Of a DNA stretch of 64,000 nucleotides, positions 12,760 through 22,430 are shown in pieces (position 1 is the stretch's first letter; every line of letters begins with the position of its first letter). A program made the position numbers and the translations under genes. Source of the DNA: Vitis vinifera (taxonomy: Eukaryota; Streptophyta; Magnoliopsida; Vitales; Vitaceae); contig NC_081811.1 in NCBI RefSeq assembly GCF_030704535.1, positions 3,054,501-3,118,500 of the forward strand, read 5' to 3'. A model generated the notes under the pieces. The model was not told the DNA's origin and ran no database searches. It saw only the letters and a program-made list of their open reading frames with translations.

Positions 12760-13200
12760 TTGTCAATCTCAAATTCTTCTTCAACATATTCTAGCCAACA
12801 TTTATCAAAACATTTTTTCCTAATTTAGAGCCCTTTTTTGCCATCACCTCAATCATACCTGCTCGTGTCACTCTGTCAATTGCTTCTTTATCTTTGTCAA
12901 CATCTTATTGGCGCATTTCTTCATCAATTTGCTTTGATTATTCGCTCTCATTCTCACTATCAATCAACCCATCTTGCAGCTCTCTAGAAACCATGTCTCC
13001 ATTACTATGTGTTAATGTCAGGGTCATCGTCATCTCTTCTCTTATGAACTCCTTTGATCTTTCAACCAACAATCTCTCAAAAGGCTCTTCCTCGAATCGC
13101 ACGTTGATGTACCCATACCTCACCACCCACCGAAACACATAAAGATTGTCTGGGTCTACCGTGCGGAAGAGGAATCATTCTTCCATTGGAACCTTGCTTA
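12760..13200 (-). pseudogene. HAK/KUP C-terminal exon fragment, array unit 4
   Basis: Same extent as units 2 and 3, with the [20 protein letters not shown] segment readable on the minus strand. The linker after this unit is extended by a partial internal duplication: GGCTTGTTGAGTTAGCAATC-like sequence occurs twice near 13,290-13,350. Confidence 0.75.
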
Positions 13201-13684
13201 AAACTCACCTAAAGGATTTGATATTAGGTAAAAGCCCAACCCAAACACCCCTTAATGTGTCATACCTTAATTTAAGGTGTTGTAGACATGTCTTATTGTG
13301 TTAGCAATGCGCATCCCATGTAGGATTCATGGCTTGTTGAGTTAGCAATCCACATGCCACATAGGATTCATGATTTTAAGGATTTGAACTCAAGACCTAC
13401 AACCAAGCAAAACACATAGATGGCCACTTAGGCTGCACTTTATCACTTAAAATGCAAATAAAAAAAATGTATATGTTTCTAAAACATTTATAATATTAAA
13501 AAAATAATATAATATTTTCAAAAATTCTAAAATTAATTAAAATTAAATAATTAATTTTTCTTCATTTTGAATATATTGACATTTAATATTAAACACATGT
13601 CATTTAATAAAATTCAAATTATTAATATATTTATACTTATTTTTTATAATATCAATGATAAAAATTTAATATTTAAATTAATTG

Positions 13685-14460
13685 CATATATATACATGTG
13701 TGTGTGTATGTATTTTGTTATTTTAAAATTTTTAAAACTATTATATTAATTAATTTATATTATTTTTATATTTATAATTAATAATTATTATATCAATAAT
13801 GGTAGATATAAATATTCATATTTATTTAAATGTTCTATATGATAAAAATTTAAAAATATATACATATTTTCCATGCTATTGACCAAATAGCTTGTAAGTT
13901 GGTGGTCCTCCAACTCATTATGTAAACCACGTCCCAGGTTTCAATTCTACAAAGCATTTATGTAGTATTTATACCTTCACATCACAGGAGAAAGTAAATT
14001 GCCATAGAATACAGGCTTGGAATGAAGCGAGAAATGAGCTAGAAAATTGTGGAAACCCATGTGGAATTTTGGTTAAACCATAATTGACTGGTTCGTGAAA
14101 AACCTGCAGACAGTTTGTTCGATTCAGCGATTGAACTATCGATTCATTAGGTCCAACAAGGGTTCAACCTCTGGACAGTCTATTTCATCAGATCGGACTG
14201 AAAAGGCCATCAGTCGATGGTTAAACTGGCCGGTCTGATCCTGTTTTCAAAACAATAAAATTAGGGTTGAATGACACGTGAAAAATAATTTATACAATAT
14301 AATGCTTCACTTATATTTAAAATAGAACTCTTTCTCGTTCAATATAAGAGTTGAAAGCCACTAGATATAATTTGAATACTGATTGACCAACCAATTGATC
14401 AACTGCTAATCATCAAGGTTACCAAATCCTAACTAATTCAACCGATTGAGACCTAGGTTA
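13685..14460. repeat. Third partial copy of the segmental duplication
   Basis: This matches about 730-1,640 and about 38,280-38,770 plus 40,075-40,210, covering the right half of the hAT-type element and the flanking AAGAGTTGAAAGCCACTAG sequence. It begins where unit 4 of the hybrid array merges into hAT sequence. No gene is present. Confidence 0.75.
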
Positions 14461-15733
14461 CATAAAACAAGGCTATAAGAAGCCATGATGAACATAAGGA
14501 TTCAAAGAGAGTTCTAACAGTATTTACCTAGCTATGATGAACAGACAACAAAAGCATGCTAGTTGCAAAAGAAACTATGATTCAAGAACATTTTATGAAT
14601 GAGTTTTATTTACAGATATTGACAGAAAACACCAGGAACTGTATGTTAAAAGTAATACAACTCCAGAAATATATTGGCCATTATTGGAATGAATGACCCT
14701 TATAAAAAAATAAAAAGAGGTGCTGCATTCTGTACTCTTGCACCTTGTTCAACACCCAAGAAATAAATAAATAAAAAGGAAGAAGAGGAAGAAGGAGAAG
14801 AAGAAGGAACAAAGATATTCAGAACATATTTCTACAATTAAAAAATTTAACAGTCAGATATCAATTCCCATCTTAAGCCTAATGCTAGATAATAGGCAAA
14901 AACATAATATACAAAAGATAATAATTAACATTTTGAAGCCAAAGGCTAATATAAGATTATCACTCAATTCGAAATTTTACCACTTATTACTTATGACATT
15001 ATTTTAATATTGGAGATCAAAGTTCTGAAACAGGATAAACTACTTAGTATTTTAAAACATTATGCAGTCTTTAATGGATGTTGTCTCACGTATCTCTCCC
15101 CTTTAAAAAAGCCAATTATTTTGCTGAACTGTTAGGTCCACGATGACTAATGATTGCACTTAGCACTCAATAGTTCTTGCTTTATGTTCTTTATCAAACA
15201 GCCAATAGAAGAAGATGATCATTCTTAGTTATCAGACAAACGCTGAACCTAAAAATACAAAATAATAGAACTTGATGCTTACACTGAATTTAATGGGGAG
15301 AATAACCTTATTGAAATGGACACGACTCATTTTGGGACTGAAACGCTAATAGATTTTCAGTGGTCATGGATAAAGGTTTACATTAGACAATTTGAAGCAA
15401 GTTTCATCCTTATTAGGTTCAACCAACTATAGCAGCAATCATTTATAACACACAAAATCTCCAAGCATATGGAGACTAGAAGGATCAAGGTCAGTCAAAA
15501 TTCATATCTGAACTTTAATCTGGAAGTTCAGATAGAAGTTAGTCTTTAATGAATTTGTTAAAAAGTGTGTAGTAAAAAATCCACACATTTCAATCAAATT
15601 GACAACCTCTCAATCAAGAACTTTCATTTCCAAGAAAAATCAAAGATACAGCCCTTTGAAATGAAACACAAATAAAGTTACATGAAATACACCAGCAATC
15701 TCAGATATTAAAAGTCTCAGGTACATATAATGG
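14461..15733. other. 3' flank of the dephospho-CoA kinase pseudogene, no other gene
   Basis: Unique, moderately AT-rich sequence that should be the 3' flank of the minus-strand pseudogene ending at 15,734. A purine-rich GAAGAAGAGG tract occurs near 14,780-14,810. I see no conserved open frame or RNA gene. Confidence 0.5.
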
Positions 15734-16159
15734 CTATAAACCATTATTATAAAATTTTCTGCATATAAGAACACCTATAGTAACAGAAACAAGAACTGAA
15801 AAAGCTCCCTGCCTTGAAAGCCCAAATTCAGTCCATGTCAAGGGCCTTTTGACCTGAAATAATACATTCTGGAACAGTTCATTCAGATCCTCCAGCGACC
15901 CAGTGTTCTCCTCTTCAAATCCAGTGACATCTGGGCATTTATCCTGTTTCTGGCATCCTCCTCGGACGTCCTATCCCTTGCCAACAGTCGCTGAAGTTGT
16001 GTTTCAGGATCAACCCATACAACAATAATGGGTTTTGTCCAGCCGTCCATCTTGGCCTCAAACAACAAAGGGACATCAAGAACAATAACCTTAAACCCCT
16101 TCATCCATAGCTTGAAAACTTCCCAAAAAATACCAGATGATATAAAAGGGGCCAGTAGC
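15734..16159 (-). pseudogene. Dephospho-CoA kinase (CoaE type), terminal exon, frameshifted
   Basis: Dephospho-CoA kinase performs the last step of coenzyme A synthesis, phosphorylating the ribose 3'-hydroxyl. The exon starts after a TTTTTAG acceptor at 16,160 and reads LAPFISSGIFWEVFKLW, then VIVLDVPLLFEAKMDGWTKP and RTSEEDARNRINAQM. These are the lid and core segments of plant CoaE proteins. Near 15,893 a short deletion removes the expected lysine- and isoleucine-rich segment and shifts the frame. The downstream frame then resumes with NTGSLEDLNELFQ, RPLTWTEFGLS and a hydrophobic C-terminal segment (AFSVLVSVTIGVLIC), ending with TAG at 15,734-15,736. The ATP-binding 5' exons are absent: 310 bases upstream the PIF-type transposon begins. 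A pseudogene fragment is the only reading I can support. Confidence 0.85.
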
Positions 16160-17434
16160 CTAAAAATGTATATAAAAACAAGAGTAAAAACTCATATAAT
16201 TGCATCTTCATTACAAGTTAAGGCAATGAATTATGATCAACTGACACTCAAAAAGATTTATTGTCTGCAAATTGATCTATGAAAATTCCAAACTCTTAAG
16301 AGAAAAAATACACTAATTCCACTAAGTTATCTGAGTTGAAGTATTTCAATAGGTTATAAGACTAATACTTCCCTATCATGCAATTAAGAAAAGATTGGAT
16401 ACACATCTCTGTTGCATAGAATTGTAAACATTTATCATTTTTATCTTCAGGCATTCAGAAGTAAACTTCGGTGGCGTTTGTTTTTTTGGCTTTTTGCTGA
16501 AAACAATTTGCTTTCAGAATTTAGGTTGTTTGTTTTTTTAATTTTTGATGACTTATTACTGAATTTTTAAAATTTTTGACTAAATAAAAAAAGCTAAAAT
16601 ATTTGGCTTTTTCTATTTAGAAAAAGCCAATTTTTTAAACCTTTACCAAATGCGATTGAACCCGAACCCGACGCCCAAACCTACCCACCCATCCCTTGTA
16701 GCTCTCTGCAACCCCGATCCTCAACCCTCACCTCATCCCAAAGCAATAATTTCTTCATTCTCCTCCTCCATCGCTCTCCTTCCGGGACTATAGAGTTGGA
16801 AAGAAGCTCCTCTTTCATTCAGCATCGTTGATCTAATCGAAGGTAACTGACCCAAATTTATTTTGGTTTTAGGATTTCAATAGAGCATTCGAGTCTCATT
16901 TTCCAGTACTTCTCTTTCTAAAACTCTCATTTTCAATAGAGCATTCTGGTTCACGTGTTGCAGGTCCGTTTATTTTTTTAGGAAGAAAAACTTTGTTTGG
17001 TGATATCTTATTATTTAGAGCCTATTTGATATGGTTGTTGTCTCGTTGTTAATTTGGGTTTGTTTGATTGTTGTGATTTTTGTGGTTTGTTGGGTTATTT
17101 TTTAAGGAAGAAAAATGTTGGGTTTAATCTTATTGATTTCATATTATAGTTTGTTGAGTAGAGCATTTGTGCTCAAACTGTTTGTTAGAATGCCCATGAG
17201 AGTTCTTAAATAACGTGGAATACCCCCTCCAAATGATTGAACGCCATTGAAAGTTGTTGCAGAGATGAAAGGTTTCCCTGAATGTTGGGGGTTTATAGGA
17301 TTTTTTGAGTCCTCTTTGTAAGGTTGGAGGGGTTTGGATCATCCAAAAATGGCTCCTACACTTGCCTACTGCCAAGCTCTTTGTAAGGTTGCAATCGCCT
17401 TGAAAAGGGATGATTCCATTTTCTTAGCTTTTGC

Positions 17435-17705
17435 TCCCTGTCCCTGATGAATTTTTCAGAGGAGTTTCAGCAAGGATGAGAGCCGATGCTTCACAGCCCT
17501 TCCAGAAACTGGGAATAAATAGAGAAATTGAGTGTCAAATGTGGGGATGACAAGACCAAGTTTTCTTCCCGGAGGGAAAGCATCTAACAGCTTCTCAACA
17601 TTTTCTAGGAAATCATCCATCAACCATTCAGCATCTTCTTAGCCATTGACCAAACTTCTACTTCATTAGCCGTCGTAGATACAATGACATACATGTTGAC
17701 TTGGT
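17435..17705 (-). pseudogene. Unidentified coding-like minus-strand segment inside the PIF element
   Basis: Read on the minus strand, about 80 codons run with one TAA near 17,640. They include MYVIVSTTANEVEVWSMA before the stop, then DAEWLMDDFLENVEKLLDAF and RKLGLVIPTFDTQFLYLFPV after it. Composition and lack of simple repeats look protein-coding, unlike the surrounding AT-rich DNA. I do not recognise the family. It may be a host gene fragment captured by the transposon or an old exon present before insertion. Confidence 0.35.
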
Positions 17706-19174
17706 CAATTGTTCAAGCTTAACCTATGACTTTGGTTTTAATTTATTGTTCAAGAGATTTTGATTTTAGATAAATTAAATTGGTTGGTGGAATGATGATA
17801 TGTTAGAGCAACAATATGTTAGAGCTAGAGTGCCAAAATTGGAGATGTCCTGTGCCAAAATTAGAGCAACTTCTCTAATGTCCAGCCATGTGACTAGCAG
17901 ACAAGGACGACTCCTCTACCAACCATGAGTCCAGCCATGTGAACATCTAGCATAGTGACTTATCAAGTGAGCAAACGCTAAGAAAATGGAATCATAATCT
18001 GTTCCCCACTCCAATGCCAAGCTCTTGTTACCCTGTTTTACCCTTCCTTAAGTCATTAGCAGCTGGATTTTTAAGAATGGTATGCCTCCCATTGCCAAAG
18101 AAATTGGTAATTCAAATCATTCCTTTCTTTTTCCACAAAGATCAAGATGGCTTTACAGTTCCTGTGAGCCCAGAAACCAATTATAGAGGAACCTAATTCT
18201 AAAATAATTTGGCATCTGAAATGTTTAGTTTTACATGAGCAGTGATTTTTTTATACAATATCCACTCAATTTGCTGAGAACCCAATTTGTTACCAAGAAG
18301 CAATGAGGTTCCAGAATCTTAAAGATGGATCAAAGGCATGAGGCTCAAACAGAGCATCTCCTCATATCATTTTCTTCTTAAACCCCAATGCTGATTTTGG
18401 AGTTTTTAACATAATGCCAGGGTTTCTATTGAAAATGAGAAATCTTGTGCCTCCTCTCTGATTGTGGTCCCATTTTTTTATTTCTTTTTTCCTTTTCAGT
18501 CCTCTAACTTGTAATTATTATGCCTCAGCTGTTTAAAGTCTGTTTAGTAAAATCCAGTATCTTTTTCTGTTGCTTAGTTGCTGTCTTACTTACCATGCTT
18601 TCTTACTTCCCTAATTCAACCCTAAATCCAAATTTATCATTTTCTATTATTATTGTTATTATTTGTTATTCCAACATTAGTCAAAGGCCCTCACAATAAA
18701 TATATGGAAATTCTCAATTCATAATAACTCTTTTGTTCTTTTAGAATAACTATAAAACGCAATAGAAGGGTGGTAGATGGTAGGTGGTGGTGTACGAGTG
18801 CCACGAGGCTAAGTGGCAGACAAATATTTAAAAAGATAAAAATTTATCTTTTTATCTTTTAGAATAACTCCTCTTGTTCTTATGAACAAGGCAGGATATA
18901 TAAAAAAAAAAAAAAAATGAAGGGGAAAAAGAAAGCCTCCATTAATTCACACACTTATCAGATCCTACACATTCAATTCACCCTCCCCACCCAACAAGGA
19001 AAAGAACATACACGACGATTATGGCAGATTATACACATGGACAACACAGGCAGGATGTGATTCTTGCTGTAAACATACGCAACATCACTTTTACTCCAAG
19101 TTCCAATCCAAAATAGATCCTCAAAATGAGCCATATATGCATATGTACCTATCACCTCTTCTTCCGCCTATACA

Positions 19175-19285
19175 TTAAATAGAAGCTCCATCATTTACAA
19201 AGAAACAATCTACAGATCTCTGTACCCAAAACTTAGGTCCTGGCAGGTTAATCAATGCAGATGGAATGAGATCAGCTGTCATAGG
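19175..19285 (-). pseudogene. Unidentified terminal exon interrupted by the Gypsy element (left part)
   Basis: On the minus strand an open frame runs MTADLIPSALINLPGPKFWV and on through QRSVDCFFVNDGASI to a TAA at 19,175-19,177. Excising the retrotransposon and one ATAGG copy joins this frame without a break to minus-strand sequence at 29,726-29,800, where a TTACAG splice acceptor-like site precedes the codons ATSEEEYQP. The Gypsy element therefore landed in what looks like a last exon on the minus strand. I cannot name the protein. Confidence 0.4.
19281..19285. repeat. Target-site duplication of the Gypsy element (left)
   Basis: ATAGG directly precedes the TG of the 5' LTR and is repeated at 29,721-29,725 directly after the CA of the 3' LTR. 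Confidence 0.95.
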
Positions 19286-20070
19286 TGTAGGGACACGCAG
19301 CACGTGTTATCAGCCGAACCATCATCATCTGGATTCCCTTAAGGATACGCATGATGATGGTTCTCCTATCCGGACCGCCTCAAGGAAAAGCACATGACGT
19401 TTCAGCTTCTTCTGTCCAAGGAAGAGCAAACGACGCTGACAGAGCATAGACATCCGGACAACCTTCATAATGTATCCGCTCCACTATACAATCCAGATAG
19501 TCAGCATGTGACCATCCGGATTTAATCGTCCGGATCATCAATTAAAGTAAAGCAAGTCTTACACGCTATCACGACAACCAGCCATGACCCACGTCCCATC
19601 ATCTGTAGAGTGAAAGGACGGGTCGAGGTGACAACAAGTCACTTCCCGCGATCATTCTACATGATCATTTCCCACGATATCTAGACAGCAGCATCACCTA
19701 CCACGGTTTCTGACAGCCGCCAGTAGGGTGGTGATGACCATGCTGCCTCCGAATGTCATCATGACAAACATAAAATATCTCATCGCCATTAATGAGAGGA
19801 ACAGTACCCCTGAAGCTGTATATATATACCTTCGCACGAAGAAGGAAGGGATCCCCCCCTGATAACTTCTTAATACCTGGTAAAAGGCCAACTGATTTGT
19901 ACCTCTCGCTCTGATCATGGCTAACAAAACCATTGGAGGGTGCGTCCGGACACCTTGTCCGGATGCCTTCTTGCAGGTATAACGACTGGATCAAGAACCT
20001 GTATAAGTTGAAATCACGCGTCCATCCATCTGGCAACTACGTGGATCCTCAAACACGCGAGGTAACAACA
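19286..20070 (+). repeat. 5' LTR of the Gypsy element
   Basis: It starts TGTAGGGAC and ends GGTAACAACA, giving TG...CA termini. It is 785 bp against 826 bp for the 3' LTR because bases corresponding to about 28,904-28,944 are missing. The deletion lies between two GAC trinucleotides and leaves one, which suggests a microhomology event. A TATATATA core at about 19,818-19,827 is the likely LTR promoter. Confidence 0.95.
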
Positions 20071-20090
20071 TTGGCGCCGTCTGTGGGAAC
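20071..20090 (+). promoter_or_regulatory. Primer-binding site of the Gypsy element
   Basis: TTGGCGCCGTCTGTGGGAAC lies directly after the 5' LTR. TGGCGCC at the start is the usual complement of a tRNA 3' end ending in CCA. The TGGCGCCGTCTGTGGGA form is common in plant Tat/Athila-type elements. I did not assign the tRNA species. Confidence 0.8.
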
Positions 20091-20132
20091 TTTTCTTTAC
20101 TTTGATTCAGTCACTAAAAAAAAAAAAAAAAA

Positions 20133-22424
20133 ATGGCCACACCTTCCCAAAGTCGTTCATCTGGTAGGGGAGAGGATGATAATTTTGAATGGCGTCTAGT
20201 CATCGAAAGGAGACAGCTGGCAAGCGAAAGACAGCTAAAAGCTCTCCTTCAGGAGACAAAAAGATTGAGAGAAGAAAACGTTGTGTTACGTATCCAGGCT
20301 TCAACATCAGAGCCTCCTCGACGTCAACGTTCGAGGGGCCAAGTAGCAAACTCAAGGCCTCAGCAAGAACCGGAGTCAATATACCCTGGGACAACAGGGG
20401 CAATCCCAGGGGCATGCAACGTGAGGCCTCATGAACCACGCACGCCTATGCCTCGAGCTCCCCATGAGGAAAGCTCAGACTCTACTCACTTTTCAGCAAA
20501 AAGGCAACGTGATAAAAAGTCGCGGTTGTCAAATTCGATGCGTGCAAGACTAGGCCCGCAAGAGCCTAGAAGATCAAGGCCACCTATGGCCACAACCTGG
20601 GCACCACGCCCTGACCCCATGGCAACCCCCATGGTGCAAAACGTTCACCCGCATCGTGACCCCATAGTCACCCCCGTGATGCGGAACGTCCATCTGCACC
20701 CAGCGGAACAGCCAACTGGGAGAAACATCCCAAACGGGCCACCCGTTGGCTCCATCAGCAAAAGGTTGGATGACATGCTCTTCACGCCTTTCTGCTCTCA
20801 TATCATTAACTATGAGCCCCCAAGGGGATTCCTCGTACCAAAATTTTCCACATACGATGGAACCAACGATCCCTTCGATCACATCATGCATTATCGACAG
20901 CTCATGACGCTCGATATTGGCAACGATGCGCTGCTATGCAAAGTATTCCCCGCCAGCCTACAGGGACAGACCCTCTCATGGTTTCATCGCCTACCTCCCA
21001 ACTCTGTTGGCAATTTCAGGGACCTGTCCGAAGCTTTCGTGGGACAATACTTGTGCTCCGCTCGACACAAACAGAATATCAGCACCCTCCAGAACATAAA
21101 AATGCGAGATAACGAATCCTTGAGGGAATTTGTGAAACGATTTGGCCAGGCCGTACTTCAAATAGAGGCTTGCAGCATGGACGCGGTCCTACAGATCTTC
21201 AAACGAAGCATCTGTTCAGGCACTCCATTCTTCGAATCACTGGCCAAAAAACCTCCTACAATAATGGATGACTTATTCAGAAGAGCCAACAAATATTCAA
21301 TGCTCGAAGATGACGTACGTGCAGCCACCCAACAAGTTTTGGTTGCCGGACGGCCATCCGGAAGTAATACGGAGAGAAATACCAAACCTCCGGATCGGCC
21401 AAAGCCATCTGACCGAAGGCAGGAAGGGCCAAGTCGCCCGGAAATGCCGCCTCTCACACCTCTTTCTATATCATATGAGAAACTTCTCCCAATGATCCAA
21501 GGCTTGTCCGACTTCAAGTGGCCTAGACCCATTGCAACGGACCCATCTACAAGGGATCGTAGCAGGAGATGTGCCTTCCACAAGGATCATGGCCATACAA
21601 CAGAGACGTGCCGATCTTTCCAGTATTTGGTCGAAAGACTCATAAAAGCTGGGCATTTGAAGCAATACCTCCGCATGGATACTGGGGGTAGGGACGTTTC
21701 CCAGCACAACAACCCTGGAGCCCCTAGGGCCCCAGTTGCCACCAAGGTCGTTATCAACTATATTAACGGAGGACCATCTGAAGAGGAGTATGACTCCAGG
21801 CGGAAAAGGCAAAAATTGTTGCGGGCTGCATCAATACGCGAACGCATTAATTCCATCCGGCCGGGTCTAACTGGAGAGGGGCCTCGCCCCATAGATGGAA
21901 CAATAATTTTTCCACCAGTAGATCCCACCCGGACACTACAACCACATCGCGACGCCCTCATCTTGTCCTTGGAAATTGGGGACTTCGATGTGCGACGTAT
22001 CTTAGTTGACCCAGGCAGTTCGGCCGACCTGGTGCAAGCATTAGTCGTTGGCCGCATGGGACATAGTCTCGCGGGCCTTGAAAACCCAGGACGAATCTTA
22101 TCTGGATTCAACGGATCATCAACCACATCCTTGGGAGATATCATACTGCCAGTCCAAGCTGGCCCAGTCACTCTCAATGTACAGTTTTCAGTAGTACAGG
22201 AGCTATCACCCTTCAATGTCATTTTGAGGCGCACATGGCTCCACTACATGAAAGCTATCCCCTCTACATACCATCAAATGGTGAGTTTTCTCACCAACGA
22301 TGGCCAAATCGACCTATATGACAGCCAATTAGCCGCTCGCCAATGCTATCAAATAGCACGCGAAGCAGGGGCTAACCAGGAGGATGTATCTCCCCCTGAA
22401 CCCAGCATTGCACACGACCAATAG
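20133..22424 (+). CDS. gag: Gypsy gag and protease polyprotein part (763 aa)
   Basis: This encodes the structural protein of the virus-like particle and the aspartic protease. Residues 20-55 form a likely coiled coil (RQLASERQLKALLQETKRLR). A retrotransposon gag domain spans about 225-400 (FSTYDGTNDPFDHIMHYRQ, then LSWFHRLPPNSVGNFRDLSE). A degenerate zinc knuckle CAFHKDHGHTTETC sits near 480-493. The protease starts near 600 with the active-site segment ILVDPGSSADLV, where DPG replaces the classical DTG, and ends ILRRTWLH, where family members usually have a glycine before the RTW. The start is the first ATG after an A-rich leader, 63 bases past the LTR. The frame stops at TAG 22,422-22,424 and the polymerase continues in the same frame. 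Confidence 0.92.
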   Translation: MATPSQSRSSGRGEDDNFEWRLVIERRQLASERQLKALLQETKRLREENVVLRIQASTSEPPRRQRSRGQVANSRPQQEPESIYPGTTGAIPGACNVRPHEPRTPMPRAPHEESSDSTHFSAKRQRDKKSRLSNSMRARLGPQEPRRSRPPMATTWAPRPDPMATPMVQNVHPHRDPIVTPVMRNVHLHPAEQPTGRNIPNGPPVGSISKRLDDMLFTPFCSHIINYEPPRGFLVPKFSTYDGTNDPFDHIMHYRQLMTLDIGNDALLCKVFPASLQGQTLSWFHRLPPNSVGNFRDLSEAFVGQYLCSARHKQNISTLQNIKMRDNESLREFVKRFGQAVLQIEACSMDAVLQIFKRSICSGTPFFESLAKKPPTIMDDLFRRANKYSMLEDDVRAATQQVLVAGRPSGSNTERNTKPPDRPKPSDRRQEGPSRPEMPPLTPLSISYEKLLPMIQGLSDFKWPRPIATDPSTRDRSRRCAFHKDHGHTTETCRSFQYLVERLIKAGHLKQYLRMDTGGRDVSQHNNPGAPRAPVATKVVINYINGGPSEEEYDSRRKRQKLLRAASIRERINSIRPGLTGEGPRPIDGTIIFPPVDPTRTLQPHRDALILSLEIGDFDVRRILVDPGSSADLVQALVVGRMGHSLAGLENPGRILSGFNGSSTTSLGDIILPVQAGPVTLNVQFSVVQELSPFNVILRRTWLHYMKAIPSTYHQMVSFLTNDGQIDLYDSQLAARQCYQIAREAGANQEDVSPPEPSIAHDQ

Positions 22425-22430
22425 CAATTA
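22422..22430 (+). promoter_or_regulatory. Candidate stop-codon readthrough site between gag-pro and pol
   Basis: The sequence is CAA TAG CAA TTA, with the TAG in frame with both flanking open frames. It is identical to the leaky UAG context of tobacco mosaic virus (UAG CAR YYA type). Readthrough would yield a gag-pol fusion with no frameshift. Stop-codon suppression with similar signals has been described for plant retroelements such as soybean SIRE1. Activity here is inferred from sequence alone. Confidence 0.6.

Larger units (their letters stand above)
9756..13685. repeat. Four-unit tandem array of a transporter/hAT hybrid, period about 1.0 kb
   Basis: Units start near 9,790, 10,757, 11,763 and 12,771 when aligned on the TCTCAAATTCT motif. 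Each contains about 450 bp of transporter exon 8 (minus-strand sense), then a linker with GATTTGATATTAGGTAAAAG in three of the four units, then about 450 bp of an AT-rich hAT-type element in reverse orientation ending GAACCATAACTTTTT. Units 2 to 4 lack the transporter stop codon because the hAT sequence joins directly at the TCTCAAATTC point. Shared junctions on both sides show amplification of one pre-formed hybrid rather than repeated insertion. Confidence 0.8.

Noticed and set aside
19694-20036. Minus-strand frames of 79-112 codons in the 5' LTR, repeated at 29,344-29,686.
   Set aside because: They are present in both LTRs as expected of repeats, overlap the LTR promoter and leader, and have no known family.
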